From Tepidimicrobium sp. (GTDB lineage: Bacteria; Bacillota; Clostridia; Tissierellales; Tepidimicrobiaceae): a DNA stretch of 12,794 bases. Within the stretch, counting starts at the first letter, position 1; every line of letters starts with the position of its first letter. Shown piece after piece: positions 1 to 6,688 of the stretch. The DNA lies in contig DUNJ01000143.1 in the NCBI GenBank assembly GCA_012839395.1, positions 1 to 12,794 of the forward strand, in the 5' to 3' direction. The translations under genes and the position numbers were made by a program. The notes below the pieces were generated by a model. It made no database searches. It saw only the letters and a list, made by a program, of their open reading frames with translations, and was not told the origin of the DNA.

Positions 1-161
1 ATACCAAAGTTTCCGGTTCTTCTCAGGCCCCCCGACCCGCTATTATCTACTATCCTATACTTATATTTGATTCCATTGAATACAAGGATATTGCGAGTCT
101 CGTTAAATTCCTGCAATGAATTTCCAATAAATACTTCCTTTCTATTCCAAAACATTATCAT
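1..161 (-). CDS. Small conserved hypothetical protein, cut by the left edge (N-terminal part)
   Basis: An open frame reads from an ATG at 161 leftward off the window without a stop, giving 53 visible codons that begin MIMFWNRKEVFIGNSLQEF. The start at 161 is preferred over the second ATG at 155 because an AAGGGGG ribosome site lies 7 bases before it. The visible part has a hydrophilic, probably mixed alpha/beta character with no signal peptide or membrane segment. From memory it resembles short Firmicute proteins with an 'NRKEV...' opening, possibly related to the DUF2007-type putative signal-transducing fold, but I cannot confirm that. It follows the 224-427 gene on the same strand with a 62-base gap, so the two may be co-transcribed. 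Function is unknown. Confidence 0.55.
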   Translation of the reverse strand, partial: MIMFWNRKEVFIGNSLQEFNETRNILVFNGIKYKYRIVDNSGSGGLRRTGNFG

Positions 162-223
162 ATACGTTCCCCCTTAGATGGCTCATTCTAAAATAATAGA
201 GTCCGACGCGAGATTAATCTAAA

Positions 224-427
224 CTAGGATAAACTTTTTATTATAAGTATAATCCCTAAAATAACCAATGGCACACCAATAAATCCTCCTATGATGGTCA
301 TGGTTGTAAATACGCCTACCATAATAAGGGCACATCCCAGTATTATACCTAATAGCCTACCGGTAAGCCTTATTATAAACCCAGCTAATTTCCCCAATAT
401 GATTAAAGGTAAAAATAGAATCTTCAT
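224..427 (-). CDS. Small hydrophobic membrane protein, unknown function
   Basis: The gene encodes 67 residues, almost entirely hydrophobic. A first segment (about residues 3-20) is followed by a short basic stretch (R22, R26) and then by two closely spaced glycine- and isoleucine-rich segments (about residues 28-63), ending in IIKSLS. This suggests two or three membrane helices. I chose the ATG at 427 because AAAGGGG lies 8 bases upstream; the same frame could be extended 8 codons but without a better ribosome site. I see no catalytic motif and do not recognise a family. It probably has its own promoter around 469-505 and points away from the cobalamin operon. Confidence 0.6.
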   Translation of the reverse strand: MKILFLPLIILGKLAGFIIRLTGRLLGIILGCALIMVGVFTTMTIIGGFIGVPLVILGIILIIKSLS

Positions 428-468
428 ATAATCAACCCCTTTTACAGACAAACAAGGTGATACTTCTT

Positions 469-505
469 ATTATATATTATATGCCCTATCTATTCCAATG
501 GCCAA
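469..505 (-). promoter_or_regulatory. Possible promoter for the small minus-strand genes
   Basis: On the minus strand two perfect TATAAT boxes (476-481 and 469-474) each have a TTGG-type -35 candidate 18 bases upstream: TTGGCC at 500-505 and TTGGAA at 493-498. Either could drive the gene starting at 427. The -35 matches are only partial, so this is a moderate-confidence call. Confidence 0.4.
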
Positions 506-610
506 GATTTGCTGGATATCTAAATTGTCTTACCCAATAAATCAATAATCCTAATATGCTTATACCCATGTATTTAATTATGCTATTTTATTAAAATGAT
601 TTGTAAAAGT

Positions 611-640
611 TTGACACCCTTACCTAATTCATGCTATAAT
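611..640 (+). promoter_or_regulatory. Sigma-70/SigA-type promoter of the cobalamin uptake operon
   Basis: A perfect TTGACA (611-616) and a perfect TATAAT (635-640) are separated by 18 bases. Transcription would start near 647, just before the riboswitch P1 helix at 661. The promoter is unusually strong for an uptake operon, which fits control by RNA attenuation downstream rather than by initiation. Confidence 0.85.
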
Positions 641-660
641 ACAAGCAAAATTAAATATTC

Positions 661-819
661 ATATTTAAGGTGCCCAAATACTTTGGGTGAAAAGGGAAAA
701 CGGTGCAATTCCGTTACAGCCCCCGCTACTGTGATTAGTTATATTTTGACATATACCACTGGGAAACTGGGAAGGTGTCAAAATTAATAGCTATAAGTCA
801 GGAGACCTGCCTTAAATAT
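661..819 (+). promoter_or_regulatory. Cobalamin (B12) riboswitch, class I aptamer
   Basis: The leader matches the cobalamin aptamer throughout. P1 is a perfect 10-bp helix (661-670 with 810-819). P2 is CCCAAA/TTTGGG (673-687). The core GGGAAAACGGTGCAATTCCG is followed by ACAG/CTGT (716-719 with 729-732) closing a loop with the conserved CCCCCGCTA (L5). A peripheral helix pairs 744-751 with 776-783 and encloses CCACTGGGAA. The B12 box reads AAGTCAGGAGACCTGCC (795-811). It lies between the promoter and the first gene of a corrinoid uptake operon and should switch that operon off when cobalamin is abundant. Downstream, hairpin 830-844 has loop GGTGG, which can pair with CCGCT (723-727) of L5, the expected kissing contact. 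Confidence 0.95.
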
Positions 820-869
820 AAATGCTTTACCTTCGGTGGGAAGGGTTGTAAGCTATCTTTTTATGTCCT

Positions 870-905
870 AGGACTTGCTTCCTCTCGAAGGTACAAGTCT
901 TTTTT
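870..905 (+). terminator. Riboswitch-controlled intrinsic terminator
   Basis: GGACTTG (871-877) pairs with CAAGTCT (894-900), with an inner CTTC/GAAG helix (878-881 with 887-890), followed by six Ts (900-905). The strand CTTCCT (878-883) can instead pair with GGGAAG (838-843), which is the 3' side of the hairpin at 830-844. That gives a consistent switch: ligand-bound RNA keeps the 830-844 hairpin through the L5 kissing loop and lets the terminator form, while ligand-free RNA can form the 838-843/878-883 antiterminator. The alternative pairing is read by eye, without energy calculation. Confidence 0.8.
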
Positions 906-932
906 ATTTACCATAATTTCGGGAGGGATTTT

Positions 933-2591
933 ATGAAAAAAAGTAATGTATTTAAAAGAAGTGTTTCATTATTGTTGCTAATAGTCATTATTTTGACTAT
1001 GGTACCTAGCTTTGCATTTGCCAAAGATTCAGATGAACAGATGGATGGTGTGGAAGAAGCATTAAATAAAGTTCTGCAATACTATAAGGACAATCCCCCT
1101 TCCAACCCAGATAGTGATTGGGAATCTTTTGTAGGATTATGGGGAGCTGGTGTCAATTTGGATCCTAACAAATATGATTGGAATCCAATGTTCGAAAAAA
1201 CTATAATAAGTAATGAACATATTCGCTATATATTTAGCCTATTGCCCATTGGAGTAGATCCCACTTCCTTTATTGATAGAAATCTATTTCAAGAACTTCT
1301 AGCTCACCCCATGGAAGTCGAGGCTAAATGGGGCTCTACATACAAAAATGCTTTTGGCACCATTGGCAAACATATATTTGCCATTCAAGCATTGGATATA
1401 GGCGAGGCCCTAGGATTGGATGTAGGTAATTGGAATGCCGATAGCAAAGATGATGCTATAGAGTGGCTTTTAAACCAACAAGATAGTGAAGGTGCCTTTG
1501 GTCAACTGAATAAGCTAGATCATACCGGTTGGGCTTTAATTGTATTATCCCAATATAGAGAACAACAAAGAGTTCAAAAAGCCATAGATAAAGCATTAGA
1601 ATATATAAAATCCAAACAAAATGATAAAGGTAGCTTCGTTGATACAGATATGTGGGGTACCGGCGAAAATTCCAATACCAATGCCTGTGTAATACAAGGT
1701 CTTGTAGCCTTAGGTGAAGATATTGCTGATCCAAATGGAAAATGGGCCAAAGATGGTAAAACGCCAATAGATGGATTGCTACAATTCCAACAAGAAGACG
1801 GAAGCTTTTGGTGGGAGAAAAATAACCCAGGTAATATTACCATGGCTACAAAACAATCGTTGATAGCCCTTGTAGATTTAGTCAATAATAAATCTACATG
1901 GCACCGAATGAAAAATGAGATTAAATTGCCCCAACTTGAAAAAAATCGAGTAGATGAATTAAATAAGCTTATTCCCCAGTTACCATCTGTAAACAATGTC
2001 ACTTTAAATAATAAGCAACAAATTATGAGACTATACAATATGTTTATACAATTGCCAGATGAACAGAAAAATGAGGTGGAGAATAGGCATGTACTTATTG
2101 GATTGAAAGGAAAAATAGATACAATAGAAAAGGAAATATCCGAACTCAATGAAGCCATCTGGAAATTGCCAGGGGATATTAATAAAATCACTTTAAAGCA
2201 TAAGCCTACCATATTAGATATAATGGCAAGATATGATGCACTTAATGATGAGGATAAAAAACATGTAGAATATTATGATGAAGTATTAGAGGCTATGGCA
2301 ATGATTGAAAAATTAGAGCAAGAAAATCCAGCTGATAAGCCTGGACATAATAAAGATACAGATAAAAGTATGCACCAAAATTTAGCGAAGAATGAAAATA
2401 ACAACATAGGTAAAAATATCAAAAAAGATATAATCGAAGATACAGATTCAAAAACTAAACCAATTATGGATACAAACAAAAACCCTAAAACCGAGGATCA
2501 TCGCATAGTTATTATATTGCTTCTATTCATACTATCTGTATCCACATTAACCATTATGGGTATAGTGGGTAAGCCATCTAGGGGCAAATAA
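933..2591 (+). CDS. Secreted, wall-anchored terpenoid-cyclase-like alpha/alpha-barrel protein (transcobalamin alpha-domain-like)
   Basis: The 552-residue product has a signal peptide (residues 1-30, predicted cut after AFA). Residues about 35-325 are a helical-barrel domain of the prenyltransferase/squalene-cyclase superfamily with QW-like repeats: NQQDSEGAFG (181-190), KSKQNDKGSF (226-235) and QFQQEDGSFWW (284-294), plus the helices DHTGWALIVL and NACVIQGLVAL. I see no DXDD catalytic motif, so a binding role is more likely than cyclisation. Two helical repeats (about 340-400 and 402-462, each with an LP...T(L)...K pattern) form a stalk. A charged spacer (463-516) precedes NPKT (517-520), a hydrophobic stretch (about 525-546) and the basic tail GKPSRGK, a class B sorting signal. 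GGGAGGG lies 5 bases before the ATG. The same fold forms the N-terminal domain of transcobalamin and intrinsic factor. With the B12 riboswitch and ECF genes, I infer corrinoid capture at the cell wall. Domain calls are firm; the ligand is inferred. Confidence 0.88.
   Translation: MKKSNVFKRSVSLLLLIVIILTMVPSFAFAKDSDEQMDGVEEALNKVLQYYKDNPPSNPDSDWESFVGLWGAGVNLDPNKYDWNPMFEKTIISNEHIRYIFSLLPIGVDPTSFIDRNLFQELLAHPMEVEAKWGSTYKNAFGTIGKHIFAIQALDIGEALGLDVGNWNADSKDDAIEWLLNQQDSEGAFGQLNKLDHTGWALIVLSQYREQQRVQKAIDKALEYIKSKQNDKGSFVDTDMWGTGENSNTNACVIQGLVALGEDIADPNGKWAKDGKTPIDGLLQFQQEDGSFWWEKNNPGNITMATKQSLIALVDLVNNKSTWHRMKNEIKLPQLEKNRVDELNKLIPQLPSVNNVTLNNKQQIMRLYNMFIQLPDEQKNEVENRHVLIGLKGKIDTIEKEISELNEAIWKLPGDINKITLKHKPTILDIMARYDALNDEDKKHVEYYDEVLEAMAMIEKLEQENPADKPGHNKDTDKSMHQNLAKNENNNIGKNIKKDIIEDTDSKTKPIMDTNKNPKTEDHRIVIILLLFILSVSTLTIMGIVGKPSRGK
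2481..2588 (+). other. C-terminal class-B sortase sorting signal (NPKT + hydrophobic helix + basic tail)
   Basis: Codons 517-552 of the barrel protein encode NPKTED, about 22 hydrophobic residues (IVIILLLFILSV...) and a short tail with three basic residues. NPQTN/NPKTG-type motifs are the established substrates of class B sortases in wall-anchored heme proteins such as IsdC. The fifth position here is Glu rather than Asn or Gly, a deviation to note. A sortase B gene lies just beyond the operon. Confidence 0.7.
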
Positions 2592-2601
2592 TTTAATCTA
2601 T

Positions 2602-2626
2602 AGGTCAAGGGAACATCCCTTGACCT
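2602..2626 (+). other. Perfect intergenic hairpin without a U-tract
   Basis: AGGTCAAGGG (2602-2611) and CCCTTGACCT (2617-2626) form a perfect 10-bp stem around the loop AACAT, in the 56-base gap between the barrel gene and the DUF4430 gene. No T-run follows (TACAAATAGG), so it is not a standard terminator. It may protect the 3' end of the first cistron, mark a processing site or partly attenuate downstream expression. Confidence 0.7.
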
Positions 2627-2647
2627 TACAAATAGGAGGGATAGTTT

Positions 2648-3460
2648 TTGAAAAGACAATTAATAAGCATAGGTTTTATTGGTATAATACTACTTTCAAT
2701 TATAACCGGTTGTAAAATTCAATCTATAGATCAATATCATAAGGCCTCAGAAAAAAATAATATTGAGGATAAACTAGAAGTCAATGCGGATGAAAGTGTA
2801 GAAGCGGATGCGGAAATTGATAGGCAAGATGCGGAAAAAGATCTAGAAATAAACGAAGAACAACAGGAAGAAAACCAACAAAAAAGAGAAACTAAAAAAA
2901 TACAGAACTCTGAATCAGAAAAACTACTGACAATAGATAAAAAGGATGGATCCGTCAATGGCGAGAATGATAGAAATAAAAACAGTGCTAGCAATAATAC
3001 AGGTCAAAAATCCTCGAAACCTTCTATGGATAACAACAATAGAAAATATGTTACGCTAACAATCCGCTGTGATACCATCCTCAACAATCGAGATAAACTG
3101 GATCCGAGATTGAATAGCGAACAGTTTATACCCTCTGATGGAATTATATTAAAAAAGACAAAATTTGAACTAAAGGATAACGAAAGTGTCTTCGATATAT
3201 TGGTGAAAGCTACACGAAAATATCGAATCCATATGGAATATCAAGGGGCTAGTAACAATCAATATAATAGCGTATATATCCAAGGTATCAATAATATCTA
3301 CGAATTTAGCTGTGGGGAACTCAGTGGTTGGATGTACAATGTAAATGGAAACTACCCAAATATAGGGGCTGATAAGTATATATTGAAAGATGGAGATAAT
3401 ATAGAGTGGAGGTACACTTGCGATTTAGGAAGGGATTTGGGGGTTACTTGGATTAAATGA
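2648..3460 (+). CDS. DUF4430 lipoprotein (transcobalamin-like beta-domain), putative corrinoid-binding
   Basis: The 270-residue product has a lipoprotein signal (residues 1-22, lipobox ITGC with C22) and should be tethered to the outer face of the membrane. Residues 23-132 form a long, highly charged (Glu/Lys/Asn-rich) flexible linker. Residues about 133-262 are a DUF4430 domain: YVTLTIRCDTIL at its start, PSDGIIL, SVFDIL, VYIQGINNIYEFSCGELSGWMYNVNG (in two parts, 209-234) and YTCDLGRDLG near the end (256-265). This fold is the C-terminal domain of transcobalamin and intrinsic factor, where it closes over the upper face of cobalamin. Translation starts at a TTG: AGGAGG (2634-2639) lies 8 bases upstream. 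The stop overlaps the next start (ATGA), so translation is coupled to the ECF T component. I infer that it captures corrinoid, alone or together with the barrel protein, and passes it to the S component. Family call is firm, ligand is inferred. Confidence 0.88.
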   Translation: MKRQLISIGFIGIILLSIITGCKIQSIDQYHKASEKNNIEDKLEVNADESVEADAEIDRQDAEKDLEINEEQQEENQQKRETKKIQNSESEKLLTIDKKDGSVNGENDRNKNSASNNTGQKSSKPSMDNNNRKYVTLTIRCDTILNNRDKLDPRLNSEQFIPSDGIILKKTKFELKDNESVFDILVKATRKYRIHMEYQGASNNQYNSVYIQGINNIYEFSCGELSGWMYNVNGNYPNIGADKYILKDGDNIEWRYTCDLGRDLGVTWIK

Positions 3461-4350
3461 TGAAAGCCAGTGCATTTGAATCATACCATCCTATTGTTTT
3501 GTTTATATTTTTTGCCTCCACTATTTTTTTCACCATGTTTCTTACACATCCAATTTATTTGGCCATATCCCTAGCTGCATCTGCATTATTATTAAGTACT
3601 TTGATAGGGTTAAAAGAGCTTTTAAAAACTACATTATATACTATGCCAATATTTCTATTGATCAGCATAAGTAACCCTGTTTTTAGCCACAGAGGCGTTA
3701 CACCATTATTCTATATAAATTATAATCCTATCACCTTGGAATCTACACTATATGGATTAGCAATGGCTACCATGATAGTATCTATAATGCTATGGTTTAG
3801 GTGCTATAATTTAATTATGACCTCGGATAAATTCATATGTATCTTCGGAAATACAATACCTATATTGGCCCTTATTATTTCCATTTCCCTAAGATTGATT
3901 CCAAGGCTTAAAGATCAAATTAAGAGGATATCCAATTCCCAAAGAACATTGGGGATGTATACAGATACCGGAAATATTTTAGAGAAAGTTAAAAGTAGAA
4001 TTAGAATTCTATCCATTCTCATTACCTGGGCATTAGAGAATAGTATTGATACTGCCGATTCGATGAAGGCTAGAGGCTATGGCCTTAAGAATAGAACCAC
4101 TTTTTCCATATTTAAATTCGATAAAAGAGATATTGTTTTATTAAGCATAATCCTATTATTAATCCTAATTAACATAATAGGAGAAATTCAAAAATATAGT
4201 TCGTATCATTATTACCCATATATCAGTAATATAGATCTATCTCTAAAAGCAACTTTCTATTATATATCCTATCTTCTATTAACGATACTTCCTACGATTA
4301 TCGAAATTAAGGAGGACCTAAAATGGCAATCATTAAAATCGAAAATTTAA
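3457..4350 (+). CDS. ECF transporter transmembrane (T) component, CbrV-type
   Basis: The 297-residue integral membrane protein belongs to the EcfT/CbiQ family, the scaffold that couples ATPase movement to toppling of the S component. Hydrophobic segments lie at about 11-50, 57-75, 95-115, 126-148, 226-243 and 264-284. The cytoplasmic coupling region includes PRLKDQIKRISNSQRTLG (149-166), where the first ARG-type motif is degenerate (QRTLG), and the canonical DSMKARGYG (201-209) with ARG at 205-207. The gene begins in the ATGA overlap with the DUF4430 gene and ends 28 bases inside the ATPase gene, so it is translationally coupled on both sides. There is no strong ribosome site of its own, only a GGGGG run 13 bases upstream. 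Length is normal for the family (about 250-300). Confidence 0.9.
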   Translation: MMKASAFESYHPIVLFIFFASTIFFTMFLTHPIYLAISLAASALLLSTLIGLKELLKTTLYTMPIFLLISISNPVFSHRGVTPLFYINYNPITLESTLYGLAMATMIVSIMLWFRCYNLIMTSDKFICIFGNTIPILALIISISLRLIPRLKDQIKRISNSQRTLGMYTDTGNILEKVKSRIRILSILITWALENSIDTADSMKARGYGLKNRTTFSIFKFDKRDIVLLSIILLLILINIIGEIQKYSSYHYYPYISNIDLSLKATFYYISYLLLTILPTIIEIKEDLKWQSLKSKI

Positions 4351-6011
4351 GCTTTTCATATCCTGAACAAAAATCCAAGGCAATAGATAATATCTCTATT
4401 TCAATAGAAAAAGGAGATTTTATACTGATATGTGGGAAAACAGGATGTGGCAAAAGTACCTTAATCAAACAATTAAAGCCCGAAATCACCCCTTATGGCG
4501 AAAAAGAAGGAAATATCTATTATAAAAATTCTCCTTTGGAAACCTTAACCAATAAAGAAAGTGCAGCTGAAATAGGCTATGTATTGCAAAATCCAGATAA
4601 TCAGATAGTTACAGATAAAGTTTGGCATGAGCTAGCCTTTGGGCTGGAAAACCTAGGGGTCCCTACCCCTACGATAAGACGCAGGGTTGCCGAAATGGCC
4701 AGTTTCTTCGGTATTGAGAAATGGTTTAGAGAGGATATAAAAAACCTATCCGGCGGACAAAAACAAATATTAAATCTTGCTTCTATAATGGTTATGAATC
4801 CTAAAGTTCTAATTTTAGATGAACCTACTGCTCAATTAGATCCAATAGCTGCAACTGACTTTATAAATACGTTGTATAAGATCAATCAACAACTGTCATT
4901 AACTATCATTTTGGTAGAACATAGATTGGAAGAAACCTTCCCAATAGCCGATAAAGTACTAGTATTGGACAAGGGTAAAAAGCTAATATATGATACTCCT
5001 AGAAAGGTTGGACAAAGCTTTGGAAACTCTAAAAACCACAGCATCATACATGGCTTTCCTACTCCTATTCGAATATATAACGAGTGTAACACTAACGATA
5101 AATGTCCCATAACCATAAGAGAAGGTAGCGCGTGGTTAAGCAAAAATTTTAAAAGTAATGCAAATAAAGTAGCCCCTTATAGAAAACCTCCCCATTCCAA
5201 AGTAGTATTAGAATTAAAAGATATATGGTTTAGGTATGGAAGGGAGTTACCCGATATATTAAGAGGAGTCTCTTTAAAGGTTTATAAGGGGGAAATATTT
5301 AGCATACTAGGTGGCAACGGTTCAGGAAAGACTACTACCTTGAATATAATTTCGGGCATTAATCTACCCTATAGGGGCAAAGTATTAATACATGGCAAAA
5401 ATATATCCGACTATAAGAAAAAAGAACTCTATCACAATAACATTGCAGTATTACCCCAAAATCCACAAACTCTATTTGTGAAAAATCAGGTTGAAAAGGA
5501 GTTTGAAGAGATTGTAAATGTCATGAAATACAATAAAGATGAGGCCATTGAAAAAATCCATTCCATAGCAGAAGTATTAAATATTAAACATCTTTTTAAA
5601 ATGCATCCCTATGATTTAAGCGGAGGCGAACAACAAAAAGTAGCCCTAGCTAAAATATTATTATTGAATCCTAAAATTATACTATTCGATGAACCAACTA
5701 AAGGGCTAGATGGTTATTCTAAAAAAATATTGGGAAGCATTTTAATGGATCTGAAAAAAACTGATGTTACCACAATTATGGTAAGCCACGATATTGAATT
5801 TTGTGCCAAATACTCAGATAGATGTGCATTATTTTTCGATGGCAATATAGTATCAGAGGATGGGCCTGTTGCCTTTTTTAGCAATAATAACTTTTATACC
5901 ACTGCTGCCAATAGGATGTCTAGACATATATTTAAAAATGCAATTACTAGCGAGGATGTGATCAATCTATGTCAGCAAAATTTAAAAAACGATATAATAA
6001 AAGAAGCTTAA
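4323..6011 (+). CDS. ECF transporter fused double ATPase (A-A'), CbrU-type
   Basis: The 562-residue protein carries two complete ABC ATPase domains. Domain 1 (about 1-230) has Walker A GKTGCGKS (38-45), Q-loop Q89 in VLQNPDNQ, signature LSGGQ (142-146), Walker B LILDEP (E167) and switch H200. A linker of about 60 residues with two cysteines (C255, C261) joins domain 2 (about 295-530), with Walker A GGNGSGKT (330-337), Q379 in LPQNPQ, signature LSGGE (432-436), Walker B ILFDEP (E457) and H489. All catalytic residues appear intact in both halves, so both sites could hydrolyse ATP. The fusion marks a dedicated (group I-like) ECF system rather than shared EcfA1/A2. The ATG has AAGGAGG (4309-4315) 7 bases upstream, inside the end of the T gene. 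The end overlaps the S gene by 43 bases. Confidence 0.95.
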   Translation: MAIIKIENLSFSYPEQKSKAIDNISISIEKGDFILICGKTGCGKSTLIKQLKPEITPYGEKEGNIYYKNSPLETLTNKESAAEIGYVLQNPDNQIVTDKVWHELAFGLENLGVPTPTIRRRVAEMASFFGIEKWFREDIKNLSGGQKQILNLASIMVMNPKVLILDEPTAQLDPIAATDFINTLYKINQQLSLTIILVEHRLEETFPIADKVLVLDKGKKLIYDTPRKVGQSFGNSKNHSIIHGFPTPIRIYNECNTNDKCPITIREGSAWLSKNFKSNANKVAPYRKPPHSKVVLELKDIWFRYGRELPDILRGVSLKVYKGEIFSILGGNGSGKTTTLNIISGINLPYRGKVLIHGKNISDYKKKELYHNNIAVLPQNPQTLFVKNQVEKEFEEIVNVMKYNKDEAIEKIHSIAEVLNIKHLFKMHPYDLSGGEQQKVALAKILLLNPKIILFDEPTKGLDGYSKKILGSILMDLKKTDVTTIMVSHDIEFCAKYSDRCALFFDGNIVSEDGPVAFFSNNNFYTTAANRMSRHIFKNAITSEDVINLCQQNLKNDIIKEA

Positions 6012-6688
6012 TTATTAGCGCTTCCGTTATTTTACTAATTATCCCTGCAATCATAGCTATAGGAGTAAAACTCTTTAACGATAGGAAATATAATCTAATC
6101 TCATTTATAGTTACATTTCTAGCATGCATACCTTTTTTCGCTAAATTTGAGCAAAGAAAGCCCCGCCCCAGAGAAATCCTATGTATATCTGTGATGTCTA
6201 CCCTATCAGTAGTAGGCCGACTTATTTTTGTTATGCTGCCCGGCTTTAAACCTGTTACGGCCATTACCGCAATTACGGGTGCCTTTCTTGGCCCTGAATC
6301 TGGCTTTCTCACTGGAGCCCTGTCGGCTATAATATCCAATATATATTATGGCCAAGGACCTTGGACCCCATTCCAAATGCTAACCTGGGGCCTCTTAGGC
6401 TTTATTGCGGGGATTTTATCAAAGTTTAACTTAATGGAAAACAAAATTGTTATAATATTGTATGGTATATTTTCAGGAATAGTATTCTCGTTGATGATGG
6501 ATATATGGTTTGTTCTATCAATCGATGGCCTCTTCACCTGGGAACAGTATTATATGGCTATTATTGCAGCACTACCATTCACCATAATCTATTGTATTTC
6601 TAACGTTGTATTCCTACTTCTTTTATATAGGCCAATTGGCGAAAAATTGGAGCGTGTTAAATTAAAGTATGGACTAATGCAAAACTAG
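5969..6688 (+). CDS. cbrT: ECF transporter substrate-binding (S) component, CbrT-like, predicted cobalamin/corrinoid specificity
   Basis: The 239-residue membrane protein has two N-terminal hydrophobic segments (about 13-33 and 42-58) followed by a six-helix-like S-component core. The family hallmarks are RPREILCISVMSTLSVVGR (66-84), PGFKPVTAI (91-99), GAFLGPESGFLTGALSA (104-120), SNIYYGQGPWTPFQMLTWG (123-141) and a last helix before RPIGEKL. The GQGPWTPFQM block is shared with S components of the CbrT group, for which cobalamin transport has been shown in a Lactobacillus member. The B12 riboswitch upstream supports the same substrate. The gene starts 43 bases inside the ATPase gene with only a weak GAGG 13 bases before the ATG, so translational coupling is likely. 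Its last 15 bases overlap the convergent sortase gene. The precise ligand (cobalamin, cobinamide or another corrinoid) cannot be told from sequence. Confidence 0.88.
   Translation: MSAKFKKRYNKRSLIISASVILLIIPAIIAIGVKLFNDRKYNLISFIVTFLACIPFFAKFEQRKPRPREILCISVMSTLSVVGRLIFVMLPGFKPVTAITAITGAFLGPESGFLTGALSAIISNIYYGQGPWTPFQMLTWGLLGFIAGILSKFNLMENKIVIILYGIFSGIVFSLMMDIWFVLSIDGLFTWEQYYMAIIAALPFTIIYCISNVVFLLLLYRPIGEKLERVKLKYGLMQN

Noticed and set aside
596..787. Open plus-strand frame of 63 codons upstream of the barrel gene
   Set aside because: It lies over the promoter and the cobalamin aptamer, has no ribosome site, and its sequence is fully explained by riboswitch structure.
1574..2212. Long minus-strand open frame inside the barrel gene
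   Set aside because: It is antisense to well-supported domain sequence, and the translation is low-complexity Ser/Phe/Cys-rich with no ribosome site.
933..2591. The barrel protein as an active terpene or squalene cyclase or prenyltransferase
   Set aside because: It is secreted and wall-anchored, lacks a visible DXDD catalytic motif, and sits in a B12-controlled transport operon, so a binding role fits better.
5962..6339. Minus-strand open frame of 125 codons over the ATPase-S component junction
   Set aside because: It is a shadow of the S component, whose family motifs on the plus strand are unambiguous.
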